64,000 nucleotides of DNA from Cellulomonas sp. NTE-D12 (GCF_027923705.1 NZ_AP026442.1:2976001-3040000), one strand, 5' to 3'; positions 44,502 through 55,147 are shown, counted from the first letter of the stretch. A program made the numbers and translations. Notes: generated from the letters alone by a model not told the origin.

Positions 44502-45431
44502 TCACCCCTCACGACCAGGCAGCGCCCCGATCCGTGACAGCTGCCGCTCGGCGTGGACGAGCTTGTCCGGGTTCAGCACCAGGTCCAGAGCCGACACGCG
44601 GCCGTCGCGCGTCTGCACCACCAGCACGGCCCGGAGGCTCGTGCGGTCGGTGAAGGCGACCGCCGGCACGCCGTTGACCTCGACGAGCACCCGCTGCAGC
44701 CCCGCGGCGAAGCGGTCCACCACGCCGGTGACGTAGCGGGCCACCTTCTCGCGGCCCTCCACCGGACGGCGGCCGGCGCTGACGACGCCACCGCCGTCGG
44801 CACGCGCGACGACGTCCTCGCTGAGCAGCGCCTCGAGCGCGGCCAGGTCGCCGCCACGGGACGCGTCGAGGAACCTCTCGACCAGCTCGCGCAGGCGAGC
44901 CGGATCCGCCTCGCGCGGCGCCGCACCGGCGCCCGCCTCGGAGACGCGGCGCCGGGCCCGCGCGTGCAGCTGGCGCACGTTGGCCTCCGACGTGCCGATC
45001 AGCTCCGCGACCTCGGCCGCGCTGTAGGCGAAGGCCTCCCGGAGCACGTAGGCCGCCCGCTCCGGCGGGGACAGCCGCTCGACCACCGTGAGCAGGGCGA
45101 ACGACACGCTGTCCCGCTGCTCGGCGTGGTCGAGCGGTCCGAGGTCCGTGCCGGCCGGACCGGTCAGCACCGGCTCCGGTAGCCAGGGACCCACGTAGAC
45201 CTCACGACGGGCCCGGGCCGACGTCAGCGCCGTCAGGCAGAGGTTGGTCACCGTCCGGGCGAGGTAGGCCGCCGGGGTCTGCACCGCCGACCGGTCCGCC
45301 GCCTGCCAGCGCAGCCAGGCGTCCTGCAGCACGTCGTCGGCATCCGCGGCCGAGCCCAGCATCCGGTAGGCGATGCCGAACAGCCGGGCGCGGTGCGCCT
45401 CGAACTCCTCCAGCGCCGGGTCGCCGCCCAC
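44502..45431 (-). CDS. ECF41-type sigma factor with C-terminal SnoaL-like domain
   Basis: A 309-residue sigma factor. Region 2 (FGIAYRMLGSAADADDVLQDAWLRW) and region 4 (LSPPERAAYVLREAFAYSAAEVAELIGTSEANVRQLHARAR) are followed by an NTF2/SnoaL-like domain. The ECF41 hallmarks DGGG (ADGGGVV) and NPDKL near the C-terminus are present; in this group the C-terminal domain controls activity in place of an anti-sigma factor. GTG at 45431 is 15 bases past the DUF3048 stop. Mycobacterial SigJ belongs to the same group. Confidence 0.9.
   Translation of the reverse strand: MGGDPALEEFEAHRARLFGIAYRMLGSAADADDVLQDAWLRWQAADRSAVQTPAAYLARTVTNLCLTALTSARARREVYVGPWLPEPVLTGPAGTDLGPLDHAEQRDSVSFALLTVVERLSPPERAAYVLREAFAYSAAEVAELIGTSEANVRQLHARARRRVSEAGAGAAPREADPARLRELVERFLDASRGGDLAALEALLSEDVVARADGGGVVSAGRRPVEGREKVARYVTGVVDRFAAGLQRVLVEVNGVPAVAFTDRTSLRAVLVVQTRDGRVSALDLVLNPDKLVHAERQLSRIGALPGREG
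44533..44539 (-). promoter_or_regulatory. ECF41-like -35 motif upstream of the NmrA-like gene
   Basis: TGTCACG on the minus strand, inside the last codons of the sigma gene, resembles the TGTCAC -35 signature of ECF41 promoters. A good CGTC -10 is not at the expected distance (TCGTG follows after 18-19 bases), so this is tentative. Confidence 0.3.
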
Positions 45432-45446
45432 GTGGTCGGACGCGGC

Positions 45447-46583
45447 TCAGCCCGCGGTGACCGACCCGTTGGTCGGCACCATCTCGACCCAGGTGTTGCC
45501 GGGGGCGAGGGACACGGGCTGGCCGTCCGTACCGGTCAGCTTGAGGACCTCCGGCTTGGCGCCCTTGGTCCACGTCGCCTTGACCGTCTTGCCGCCGGTC
45601 GCCACGAGCGCCTCGCCGGACCCCGTCAGCACCGTCTCCGGCACGGGGTTGCCGGCCGGGTCCTTGGTGCCGGTGTCCACCAGCGTCACGCGCAGCACCA
45701 CCACGTTGGTGGCCGCCAGGCGTGCACCGGACCGCACCACCGCCGGCGTGCCGCCCTCGGACCGCAGCCACGTGCCGCTGCCGCCGTCCCAGGTCCACGA
45801 CGGCTGCGAGTAGCCGCTCATGGTGATGTTCACCGCACCGGCCGGTGCACCCGCCACCACCGCGGACGCCGCGGACGCCTGCCGCGCGACGACGAACTGC
45901 GGGGCCGGCGGCGCCTGGTGCTGCGCGTCGGCGTTGGACCACCACGTCGACGGTGTGCCGTACACGTTGTGCGGTGCCGGTGCGACACCGGACTTGCGGG
46001 CGAAACCCGGTGCGCCCTGGTCCTGCGAGAAGATCTGCAGCCCGGCGTCGGAGAGCAGCTGCACGAAGCCCGGCTGACCGCCGGAGAACGCGATGAGGCC
46101 GTGCATCGGCGCGAGGATCGTCGAGTCCATCGGCCGCACGGACCGCACCGGTCCCACCTCGGCCGGCACCTGCGAGTCGAACACCGCCGCGAAGCGGGTG
46201 ATGCCGCCCTCGACGACCTCCTCCCACACCATGTCGGCCTGGTCGAGGCCGGTCTGCGGACGGGCCTCGCGGGAGTTCTCGATCTTGACCGCGAGCGCCG
46301 GGCGGTTCGCCACCGTGCCGGCGACGCCGGTCAGCGGCCAGCGCGCCGGCACGGCGGCCGTGGGGGCCGCCTGCTTCTGCACGCCGACGCTCGGTCCGAC
46401 GGTGACGTCCCCCGGCGTGCTCCGGGACGGTCCGGGGCCGCCGTTGGAGCAGGCGGCCAGGGCCGCCAGCACGGCGACGGTCGAGGCGGCGGCGAGCAGC
46501 CGGGGCAACGTGCCGGTGCGCCGCTCGAGCGGGCGTGCGGCGTCGCCGCTCCGGACGGGCACGGCGTGGACGGCGTCAGGCAC
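45447..46583 (-). CDS. DUF3048 domain lipoprotein (YerB-like)
   Basis: A 378-residue exported protein. The N-terminus has basic residues, a hydrophobic core and a lipobox (LAALAAC), so it is probably lipid-anchored outside the membrane. The body shows DUF3048 features: RPALAVKIENSREARPQTGLDQADMVWEE, VGPVRSVRPMDSTI, AFSGGQPGFVQ, and a second half ending in NTWVEMVP. The biochemical role is unknown. GTG at 46583 has GAGGAG six bases upstream, and TAGAGT (46612-46617, minus) is a likely -10. It is divergent from menE. Confidence 0.88.
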   Translation of the reverse strand: MPDAVHAVPVRSGDAARPLERRTGTLPRLLAAASTVAVLAALAACSNGGPGPSRSTPGDVTVGPSVGVQKQAAPTAAVPARWPLTGVAGTVANRPALAVKIENSREARPQTGLDQADMVWEEVVEGGITRFAAVFDSQVPAEVGPVRSVRPMDSTILAPMHGLIAFSGGQPGFVQLLSDAGLQIFSQDQGAPGFARKSGVAPAPHNVYGTPSTWWSNADAQHQAPPAPQFVVARQASAASAVVAGAPAGAVNITMSGYSQPSWTWDGGSGTWLRSEGGTPAVVRSGARLAATNVVVLRVTLVDTGTKDPAGNPVPETVLTGSGEALVATGGKTVKATWTKGAKPEVLKLTGTDGQPVSLAPGNTWVEMVPTNGSVTAG

Positions 46584-46699
46584 GGCAGCTCCTCGGGACG
46601 GGACGGCCGACACTCTACGGTGGACGACCGCCCCGGCGGGTCGGTCCGCGGTCGCGTCGCACCAGGTTTCCGCCGACGGGGTGGTCCCCAGGGCGGACC

Positions 46700-46705
46700 T
46701 ACAGT
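46700..46705 (+). promoter_or_regulatory. Leaderless-type -10 element of menE (TACAGT)
   Basis: TACAGT, six bases (GGCGGC) and ATG at 46712. There is no Shine-Dalgarno. Confidence 0.55.
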
Positions 46706-46711
46706 GGCGGC

Positions 46712-47941
46712 ATGTCCCGAGCTGTCCGCGTGCTGCCCGCGCGAGCGGACGTCCTGGTGGGAGCGCTGCGAGCGGCGCTCGAGGACGACGGGCCGGCCGT
46801 CCTGCCCGTCGCCGAGGGGTCCGACGGCGGTGGGTCCGACGACGGCGGGCCCGACGGCACGGCCGACACGCGCTCCGACGGCCGGCTGCCCGAGGACGGT
46901 GTGCCCGACGACGTCGTCCTGGTGGTGCGGACCTCCGGCTCCACCGGCGCCCCGCGCGGCGTGCTGCTGTCGGTGACCGCGCTGCGCGCCTCGGCGGACG
47001 CGACCGCCGAGCGGCTCGCCGGCCCAGGTCGTTGGCTGCTCGCGCTGCCCGTCGACCACATCGCCGGCCTGCAGGTGCTGGTGCGCTCCGTGCTCGCGGG
47101 AACCGGACCGACCGTGCTGCCGCCGGGTCCGTTCCGGGCCGACCGCTTCGCCGCCGCGGTGGCCGCCGCCGTGGGGACGGGCCCCGCCGGTCCCTGGTAC
47201 ACGTCGCTGGTCCCCACGCAGCTGGTGCGGCTGCTGGACGACGCCGCCGGCACCGCGGCGCTGCGCCGGTTCGACGCCGTGCTGGTCGGCGGCGCGGCCA
47301 CGGCCGGCAGCCTGCTGGACCGCGCGCGCGAGGCCGGTGTGCGGGTGGTGACCACCTACGGCATGACGGAGACGTGCGGCGGCTGCGTGTACGACGGCCG
47401 CCCGCTGGACGGTGTGGACGTCCGGCTGGACGCGACCGGGCGCGTGTGGCTGGCCGGTCCCGTGCTGGCCGTCGGCTACCGCGGTCGGCCCCACCTGGAC
47501 GCCGAGACGTTCACGGTGGACGCCGACGGCCGGCGGTGGCTGCGCACCGGCGACCTCGGTCGGCTCGCCGACGGTGTGCTCACCGTGACCGGCCGCGCCG
47601 ACGACGTGCTGGTCACCGGGGGTGTGAACGTGGCGCCCGGTCCGGTGGAGGACCTGCTGACCGGCCTGCCGGGCATCCGCGAGGCCTGCGTCGTCGGGGT
47701 GCCGGACGCCGAGTGGGGGCAGGCGGTCGTCGCCGTCCTGGTCGTCGGGCCGGACGGTCCCCCGCCGCTCGCGGAGCTGCGACGGTACGTGGCCGACCGG
47801 CTCGGCGCGGCGGCTGCGCCACGGCGGGTCGTCGTCGTCCCCGCCCTGCCGCTGCGGGGGCCGGGGAAGCCCGACCGCCGCGCCGCCGCCGCGCTCGCTT
47901 CGACCTCGGCAGGGGCCGAGAACCGCACCGACCGGCGCTGA
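46712..47941 (+). CDS. menE: o-Succinylbenzoate-CoA ligase
   Basis: A 409-residue AMP-forming acyl-CoA synthetase. The phosphate loop is RTSGSTGAPRGVLLS, followed by TTYGMTETCGGCVYDG (A5) and LRTGDLGRLADG (A7); the A10 lysine is in GPGKPDRRA. It activates o-succinylbenzoate for MenB. A Gly/Asp-rich insert of about 40 residues lies before the P-loop. Short MenE forms are usual in actinobacteria. menA follows 95 bases later with its own promoter-like element. Confidence 0.92.
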   Translation: MSRAVRVLPARADVLVGALRAALEDDGPAVLPVAEGSDGGGSDDGGPDGTADTRSDGRLPEDGVPDDVVLVVRTSGSTGAPRGVLLSVTALRASADATAERLAGPGRWLLALPVDHIAGLQVLVRSVLAGTGPTVLPPGPFRADRFAAAVAAAVGTGPAGPWYTSLVPTQLVRLLDDAAGTAALRRFDAVLVGGAATAGSLLDRAREAGVRVVTTYGMTETCGGCVYDGRPLDGVDVRLDATGRVWLAGPVLAVGYRGRPHLDAETFTVDADGRRWLRTGDLGRLADGVLTVTGRADDVLVTGGVNVAPGPVEDLLTGLPGIREACVVGVPDAEWGQAVVAVLVVGPDGPPPLAELRRYVADRLGAAAAPRRVVVVPALPLRGPGKPDRRAAAALASTSAGAENRTDRR

Positions 47942-48024
47942 GCCACCCCGACCGGCCCCGCTCGGCAGCCACCAGCGCCGACCAGCCCCGACCGGCGCCG
48001 ACAGAGGCGCCCCGGGCCGCACCG

Positions 48025-48030
48025 TAGGCT
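48025..48030 (+). promoter_or_regulatory. Leaderless-type -10 element of menA (TAGGCT)
   Basis: TAGGCT, six bases (CGGCGC) and ATG at 48037. The gap 47942-48024 holds only a degenerate CCGACCGGC-rich repeat. Confidence 0.5.
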
Positions 48031-48036
48031 CGGCGC

Positions 48037-48906
48037 ATGGCCACCTGGACGGAATGGGTCGCCGGCGCGCGCCCACGCACGCTGCCCGCGGCGGTCGCAC
48101 CGGTGCTCGTCGGCACCGGGGCCGCAGCGCAGAGCCACTCCGCCTCGCTGGTCCGCGCGCTGCTCGCGGCGGGCGTCGCGCTCGCGCTCCAGGTGGGCGT
48201 CAACTACGCCAACGACTACTCCGACGGCGTGCGCGGCACCGACGTCGACCGGGTGGGACCGATGCGCCTGACCGCCTCGGGGGCGGCCCGGCCGGGACAC
48301 GTGAAGCTCGCCGCGTTCGGCGCGTTCGGCGTCGCCGGGGTGCTCGGTCTGGCGCTGGTCGCCCTGAGCGGTCACTGGTGGCTGCTGGCCGTCGGCGTGC
48401 TGTGCGTGCTCGCGGCGTGGGGCTACACCGGTGGGCGGCGGCCGTACGGCTACCGCGGCCTCGGCGAGGTCGGCGTGTTCGTCTTCTTCGGCCTGGTGGC
48501 CACGCTGGGCACCACGTACACCCAGGCCGACGGGCTGACCTGGCCCTCCTGGCTCGGCGCGGCCGGCGTCGGGCTGCTGGCGTGCGCGCTGCTGATGGTG
48601 AACAACCTGCGGGACATCCCCACCGACGCCGTGTCCGGCAAGCGGACGCTGGCCGTGCGGCTGGGCGACCACCGTGCCCGCCGCGCGTACGCCCTGCTGG
48701 TGATGCTGCCGGTGCTGCTCGGCGCGGGCTGCGCGTTCGCCTCGGGCTGGGCGCTGATGGTGCTGGCCCTGTTCCCGGCCGCTGTCGCGCTAGCGGTCAC
48801 CGTGCTGGTCGGCGCGCGCGGACGCGCGCTGGTGCCGGTGCTGGCCGGCACCGGTCTGCTGCAGCTCGGCTACGGCATGCTGCTGGGGCTCGCGCTGGCG
48901 CTCTGA
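48037..48906 (+). CDS. menA: 1,4-Dihydroxy-2-naphthoate polyprenyltransferase
   Basis: A 289-residue UbiA-family membrane enzyme with eight to nine helices. The first Asp motif NYANDYSDGVRGTD binds the prenyl diphosphate with Mg; the second is NNLRDIPTDAVSGKRTLAVRLG. It attaches the polyprenyl tail and releases CO2, giving demethylmenaquinone for MenG. The 3' end overlaps the convergent DUF4229 gene by 37 bases. Confidence 0.95.
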   Translation: MATWTEWVAGARPRTLPAAVAPVLVGTGAAAQSHSASLVRALLAAGVALALQVGVNYANDYSDGVRGTDVDRVGPMRLTASGAARPGHVKLAAFGAFGVAGVLGLALVALSGHWWLLAVGVLCVLAAWGYTGGRRPYGYRGLGEVGVFVFFGLVATLGTTYTQADGLTWPSWLGAAGVGLLACALLMVNNLRDIPTDAVSGKRTLAVRLGDHRARRAYALLVMLPVLLGAGCAFASGWALMVLALFPAAVALAVTVLVGARGRALVPVLAGTGLLQLGYGMLLGLALAL

Positions 48907-49346
48907 GCGCTGCCCGGCCCGGCGCGTCGGTCCCCGTCGGCCGGCCGCTCGTCGGCGTCGTCCTCGGGTGCGGTCCGGCGTGCGGCGGCGTCAACGGCCG
49001 CGTCGCCGACCACCGCATCGCCGACCGCCGTGTCACCGGTCACCGCGTCACCGGTCACCGCGTCGCCGAGCGCGGCGTCGACCGCGGCGTCCTCCACGTC
49101 GGCGTCCTCCCGCGCGTGCGGTGACAGCACCGGCCGCCCGGCGTGCGCGGCACGCACCGCGGCGCGCTCGGCGAGGTACCGGGCCGCGGCGTCACGGGGG
49201 CCGCCGAGCGCCACGTAGGACAGCCCCCACGCGACGAAGGCCGCGACCAGCAGCGCCGCGAGCGGGTGCAGGCCGGCCCAGGTCAGCAGCAGCCAGCTGA
49301 GCACCAGGAGGGCGACGCGCAGGACGGAGTAGACGACGACGGGCAC
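48870..49346 (-). CDS. DUF4229-like small membrane protein with repetitive tail
   Basis: About 158 residues: two transmembrane helices in the first 45 (VLRVALLVLSWLLLTWAGL and LAALLVAAFVAWGLSYVAL), a basic stretch, then an Ala/Asp/Gly-rich tail of about 80 residues that includes G-D-A-V-T repeats. It fits the actinobacterial DUF4229 family, whose function is unknown. TACGCT (49353-49358, minus) six bases before GTG at 49346 suggests a leaderless mRNA. It lies 19 bases after ccsB and overlaps menA tail to tail. Confidence 0.7.
   Translation of the reverse strand: MPVVVYSVLRVALLVLSWLLLTWAGLHPLAALLVAAFVAWGLSYVALGGPRDAAARYLAERAAVRAAHAGRPVLSPHAREDADVEDAAVDAALGDAVTGDAVTGDTAVGDAVVGDAAVDAAARRTAPEDDADERPADGDRRAGPGSAQSASASPSSMP
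48996..49090. repeat. Degenerate 15-base repeats inside the DUF4229 gene
   Basis: CCGCGTCACCGGTCA-like units occur in a row (clearest at 49028-49042 and 49043-49057, with decayed copies such as CCGCGTCGCCGACCA on both sides). The unit is five codons long, so changes in copy number keep the frame. Confidence 0.7.
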
Positions 49347-49352
49347 GGATCC

Positions 49353-49358
49353 AGCGTA
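49353..49358 (-). promoter_or_regulatory. Leaderless-type -10 element of the DUF4229 gene (TACGCT)
   Basis: On the minus strand TACGCT is followed by GGATCC and the GTG start at 49346. Confidence 0.5.
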
Positions 49359-49365
49359 GGTGGCG

Positions 49366-50513
49366 CTACTTGAGCCCGGAGTAGGAGTGCAGGCCGGAGA
49401 CGAAGAGGTTCACCAGCGTGAAGTTGGCGATCACCACCGCGTACCCGGCGAACACCAGGTACGCCGCCCGCCGACCGTTCCAGCCGCGCGTGGTGCGGGC
49501 GTGCAGGTAGGCCGCGTACACCACCCAGGCGACGAAGGTGCCGATCTCCTTGGGGTCCCAGTTCCAGTACCGGCCCCAGGCGTGCTCAGCCCAGATCGCG
49601 CCGCCGATCAGGGTGAACGTCCACAGCACGAAGCCGACCGCGTTCAGCCGGAAGGACAGCGCCTCGAGGTTGCGCGGGCCCGGCACCTGCTTCAGCCAGG
49701 CGAACCGAGGACCCGTGACGCGCCAGCCGGCGAGCGGCCGGCGCAGCCCGTCCGCCGCACCCCACGAGCCGGTCAGGTGCGAGCGCCCCTCCTCACGGGC
49801 TGCCGAGAGCAGCTGCAGGGCGGAGGCGGCGAAGGCGACGGTGAACACACCGGTCGCGGAGATCGCGACGCCGACGTGGATCACCAGCCAGTAGCTCTGC
49901 AGGGCGGGCTGCACCGCCTCGGCCTTGACGTAGAACAGCAGCAGGTCGGCCGCGAGCGCCAGCACGGTGATGCCGAGCACGACGACGCCCACGAACGCGA
50001 TCACGCGGCGCCGCTGCACCAGGCTCAGCACGACGGCGGCGACCAGCACGCCGACGAGCGTGAACTCGTACATGTTCGCGGTGGGCCAGCGGCCGGCCGC
50101 GACGCCGCGCATCGCGATGCCGGCGATCAGCAGGGCCGTGCCGAGGTACGTCGTCGAGCGAGCGATGCCCTCGCTGCGCGCGGAGCGACCGTCGGGGCCA
50201 TCGGCAGCGCCGCCGTCGGCCGCAGCCGTCACGCGGTTGTCGTCCGGCCCGCCGGCGGCGACCGTCACGGGCCGCACCGCGTCCGCGCTCGCACCGGTGA
50301 CCAGCCCGGCCGCCCCGACGGCGACCGGCGCACCGGCCGTGACGGCGACGCCCGCCGGGACCGCACGAGCGGGGCTCGTCGAGGTACGCCGCTGTCCGGC
50401 CCGCCGCTGCCCCGCCTCGACGATGCCGGCCAGGTCCACCGTGTAGGCGATCCACGCGATGGTGAAGGCGGTGGTCGCCGCCCACACCAGCAGCGTGCTC
50501 AGGTCCCCGGTCG

Positions 50514-50517
<4 letters not shown>
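49366..50517 (-). CDS. ccsB: Cytochrome c biogenesis protein CcsB (CcsA/ResC-like)
   Basis: A 383-residue membrane protein of system II cytochrome c maturation, which presents heme to apocytochromes outside the membrane. The tryptophan-rich heme motif reads WGRYWNWDPKEIGTFVAW; conserved histidines occur in YWLVIHVGVAISA and ARTTRGW-adjacent LHART. An Ala/Gly/Asp-rich loop of about 80 residues follows the first helix. ATG at 50517 overlaps the resB stop (ATGA), so the two heme-handling subunits are coupled. Confidence 0.94.
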
Positions 50518-52220
<1,703 letters not shown>

Positions 52221-52338
52221 CGCCACCTCTCGTCCGGCCCGCCGGTTCGTCGTCCGAACCCGCGGGGCCGCTCGAACCCTGCCCGAAGCCTCCGCTGCGC
52301 ACCTGTGCGGCGCGCGCCCGACCGTGCCCCACCGTGCC

Positions 52339-53220
52339 TCAGACCACCGGCACGAACCCGTTCGTCCCGGTCAGCAGGCTCTGCAGCCAGCCCGCCCACG
52401 TGCTCCACACGCCGGTGACCATCGCCAGGCCCAGCACCACCAGCAGCCCACCGCCGATGCGGGTCACCGCCACGCGGTGCCGGCGCACCAGCGCCATCGC
52501 CCGGCTCATCCGCTCCACGCCCAGCGCGACCAGGAGGAACGGCAGCCCGAGCCCCGCGCAGAACACCGCCGCCAGCACCGCGCCGCGCGCGGCCGAGCCG
52601 TCGCCGAGGGACAAGGCGAGGATCGCCGCGAGCGTCGGCCCGATGCACGGCGTCCAGCCCAGGCCGAACGTCAGGCCGAGGATCGGCGCGGCCCAGATGC
52701 CGGCCCGCGGAGCGAGGTGCATCCGCCGCTCCTGCTGCAGGAACGGCACGAAGCCCAGGAAGGCGAGCCCGAGCAGCGCGACGACGACGCCGAGCGCGCG
52801 CGAGATCGGCCCCTGCCAGTGCAGCAGCGCCGCGCCCACCGTGCCGGCCAGCGCGCCGAAGGCGACGAACACCACGGTGAACCCCGCGACGAACAGCCCG
52901 ACGCCGGCCAGCAGCCGCCGCCGGCCGGCCCGTGCCTCCGCCCGTTCGGCGGTCCGCTCGTCGGCCTGCCCGTCGACAGAGGCCGACGCCGCCCCGCCGG
53001 CACCGGGCGCACCCGGCACACCGGCGAGCAGGGCTGTCGGCCGCGTCGTGACCCCGAGAGCGCTGCCGAGGTAGCCGAGGTACCCCGGCACCAGCGGCAG
53101 CACGCACGGCGACGCGAAGCTCACCACACCCGCCAGCAGCGCCACCGGCACCGCGAGCAGCAGCGACCCGCTGGCGACCGCCTGGCCGAACGCGTCGCCG
53201 ATGCCGGCAGCCACGCTCAT
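52339..53220 (-). CDS. ccdA: CcdA-type thiol-disulfide transporter
   Basis: A 293-residue membrane protein with six to seven helices that carries reducing equivalents across the membrane. The two redox cysteines lie in SFASPCVLPLVPGYLGYL and GLGWTPCIGPTLAAIL. A hydrophilic insert of about 45 residues (57-100) separates the first helix pair. It feeds electrons to the TlpA-like protein encoded just upstream, whose stop overlaps its ATG. Confidence 0.94.
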   Translation of the reverse strand: MSVAAGIGDAFGQAVASGSLLLAVPVALLAGVVSFASPCVLPLVPGYLGYLGSALGVTTRPTALLAGVPGAPGAGGAASASVDGQADERTAERAEARAGRRRLLAGVGLFVAGFTVVFVAFGALAGTVGAALLHWQGPISRALGVVVALLGLAFLGFVPFLQQERRMHLAPRAGIWAAPILGLTFGLGWTPCIGPTLAAILALSLGDGSAARGAVLAAVFCAGLGLPFLLVALGVERMSRAMALVRRHRVAVTRIGGGLLVVLGLAMVTGVWSTWAGWLQSLLTGTNGFVPVV

Positions 53221-53894
53221 CCCGCCGCCCCCGCGGTCGTCGAGGCGCTCGGTCCCGAGGTCGCGCCCGGGGTTGCGGCAGACCCACCCGGTTCCGCCAG
53301 CAGCGCGTCGACCAGGGTGCGCAGCGTCGAGGGGTCGGCCAGCCCCAGGATGCGGGCCGCCACCTTCCCCTGCCGGTCGAGCAGCACGGTGGTCGGTACC
53401 GCGTTCACCGGCACCACGCCCTGCAGGGCGGCGATCGCCGAGCCGCCCGTGTCCTGGATCGTCGGGTACGGGACCGAGAACTGGCGGACGAAGGCATCGG
53501 CCGCCCCCGCGGCGTCGGTGCCGTTGATGCCGAGCACCTTCAGTCCCTTGGCGGCGTCCTCGTCGGCGAGCGCGACGAGGGTCGGAGCCTCGGCACGGCA
53601 CGGCGGGCAGGCCGCGTACCAGGTGTTCAGCAGCACCACGTCTCCCCGCCACGCGCTCACGTCCTGCGTGGCGCCGCTGTAGTCCGTCCCGGACAGCGTC
53701 ACCGGCCCCTTGCGCTGGCCGACGGGCCAGGTCGTCGTGCTGCCGTCCCCGGACCGGTAGCCCTGGTCGACCACGTCGGACGGGTGGCTCGCGGGACGCG
53801 CCGCTCCCCCGCACGCTGCGCTGCCCAGGACGACGGCCAGCCCCAGCGCAGCCGCCAGGGGCGCGCGCCACCGGCGTCCGTGCAGCCGCGCCAT
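53217..53894 (-). CDS. TlpA/ResA-like thioredoxin-fold lipoprotein
   Basis: A 225-residue exported protein with a lipobox (VLGSAACGG) and a thioredoxin domain with the CPPC active site (TWYAACPPCRAEAPT) and the cis-Pro loop NAVPTTVLLD. It probably reduces the heme-binding cysteines of apocytochrome c. The last 20 residues are Ala/Ser/Thr rich. ATG at 53894 overlaps the upstream phosphatase stop (ATGA); the gene order phosphatase-TlpA-CcdA-ResB-CcsB is the same as in Mycobacterium. Confidence 0.92.
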   Translation of the reverse strand: MARLHGRRWRAPLAAALGLAVVLGSAACGGAARPASHPSDVVDQGYRSGDGSTTTWPVGQRKGPVTLSGTDYSGATQDVSAWRGDVVLLNTWYAACPPCRAEAPTLVALADEDAAKGLKVLGINGTDAAGAADAFVRQFSVPYPTIQDTGGSAIAALQGVVPVNAVPTTVLLDRQGKVAARILGLADPSTLRTLVDALLAEPGGSAATPGATSGPSASTTAGAAG

Positions 53895-54589
53895 CACGCC
53901 CCCGCCACCGTGGACGCACCGGCCAGCAGCGCCGCCGCGGGCTCGCAGTACCCGATGCCGACCAGCGCGTCGCCCTCGAACCGCAACGAGGTCAACGAGC
54001 CGAGGGCGCACTGCCGTCGGCGCGGGTCGTGCCACAGCCGCCGGCCCTCGAGCGCCATCCGGGTGATCCAGATCGGCAGCTGGTGGCTGACCAGCACCGC
54101 CTCGTGCCCACGAGCGGCCGCGCGTGCGTCGGCGACCGCCGCGAGCATCCGCTCCACCTGCTGCGTGTACGGCTCCCCCCACGACGGGCGGAACGGGTTG
54201 CGCAGGTAGGGCCAGTGCCGCACGTGCCGCAGCGACCCGTCGCCGACGCCGAACGTCATGCCCTCGAAGTGGTTCTCCGCCTCGAGCAGACGGGGGTCGC
54301 TGCCGATGGCGAGCCCGAACGCCGCGGCGACCGGCGCCGCGGTCTCCTGCGCCCGTTGCAGCGGGGAGGCGATCACCACCGTCACGTCGCGCCGCACGCC
54401 GCCGGCCTCGAGCGCCGGGTCCGCGTCGGGCCCGCTGCCCGCCTCGACACCGGCCAGGTAGTCGGCCACCACCTGCGCCATCCGCGCGCCCGCGTCGGAC
54501 AGGCGGTAGCCCGGCAGACGGCCGTAGAGGACTCCCTCGGGGTTGTGCACCTCGCCGTGGCGCAGCAGATGGACCGTGGTCGCGACCAT
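53894..54589 (-). CDS. Histidine phosphatase family protein
   Basis: A 231-residue member of the phosphoglycerate-mutase-like superfamily. The catalytic motif is LLRHGEVHNPEGVLYGR, with the second His in EAVLVSHQLPIWI and an acidic Glu in ASPLQRAQETA. The substrate is unknown; the cofactor-dependent mutase is longer and differs. It is the first gene of the cytochrome maturation cluster. GACACT six bases before ATG at 54589 could be a weak leaderless-type -10. Confidence 0.88.
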   Translation of the reverse strand: MVATTVHLLRHGEVHNPEGVLYGRLPGYRLSDAGARMAQVVADYLAGVEAGSGPDADPALEAGGVRRDVTVVIASPLQRAQETAAPVAAAFGLAIGSDPRLLEAENHFEGMTFGVGDGSLRHVRHWPYLRNPFRPSWGEPYTQQVERMLAAVADARAAARGHEAVLVSHQLPIWITRMALEGRRLWHDPRRRQCALGSLTSLRFEGDALVGIGYCEPAAALLAGASTVAGA

Positions 54590-54655
54590 GGGCCTAGTGT
54601 CGCAGCCCGCGCTGGGGGTATTGCCCCGCCTCGGCGCACCGCCCGGGTGCGCTGC

Positions 54656-55147
54656 TCAGCGCTCGGGCGTCTCCCGCAGCCGGTGCTCGACGACGGCCAT
54701 CGCCTCCCCGAGCGCGGCGAGCTGCTCGTCGCTCAGCACGTCGACCAGGTGCGCCCGCACGCTCTCCACGTGTCCCGGTGCCGCCTCCACCAGCCGCTGG
54801 AACCCGGCGTCGGTCAGCGCGCAGTCCACGCCCCGCAGGTCGGACGAGCAGGTCCGTCGCTGCACCAGGCCGGCCGCCTCCATCCGTGCGATGGTGTGGG
54901 TGAGACGGCTGCGGGAGTGGCCGATGCCGCTGGCCAGCTCGGACATCCGCATCCGGCGGTCCGGCGCCTCCGACAGCCGGACCAGCACCTCGTACTCGTG
55001 CAGAGAGAAGCCGCTCTCGTCCTCGAGCTCGCGGCCCAGGGCGTCCATCAGCAGGGCGACGCCGTTGCGGAACGCGCGCCAGTGCCGCTGCTGCTCCGTC
55101 GACAGCCACCGTGTGGCCCGCTCCGTCTGCTCGCTGCTCGACGTCAC
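54656..55147 (-). CDS. MarR-family transcriptional regulator
   Basis: A 163-residue winged-helix repressor: EYEVLVRLSEAPDRRMRMSELASGIGHSRSRLTHTIARMEAAGLVQR is the DNA-binding core, and the remaining helices form the dimer. GTG at 55147 has GGGAG eight bases upstream. TACACT (55221-55226, minus) is a likely -10. Repeated TTCAAC/GTTGA half-sites between this gene and the divergent yceI suggest it controls both. The ligand is unknown. Confidence 0.9.
   Translation of the reverse strand: MTSSSEQTERATRWLSTEQQRHWRAFRNGVALLMDALGRELEDESGFSLHEYEVLVRLSEAPDRRMRMSELASGIGHSRSRLTHTIARMEAAGLVQRRTCSSDLRGVDCALTDAGFQRLVEAAPGHVESVRAHLVDVLSDEQLAALGEAMAVVEHRLRETPER

Noticed and set aside
44533..44539. A full ECF41 promoter with both elements
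   Set aside because: Only the -35-like half is convincing; it is kept as a tentative feature, not as a complete promoter.
47942..48024. CCGACCGGC-rich stretch as a regulatory repeat
   Set aside because: Copies are irregular and typical of intergenic GC-rich drift; no symmetry or constant spacing.
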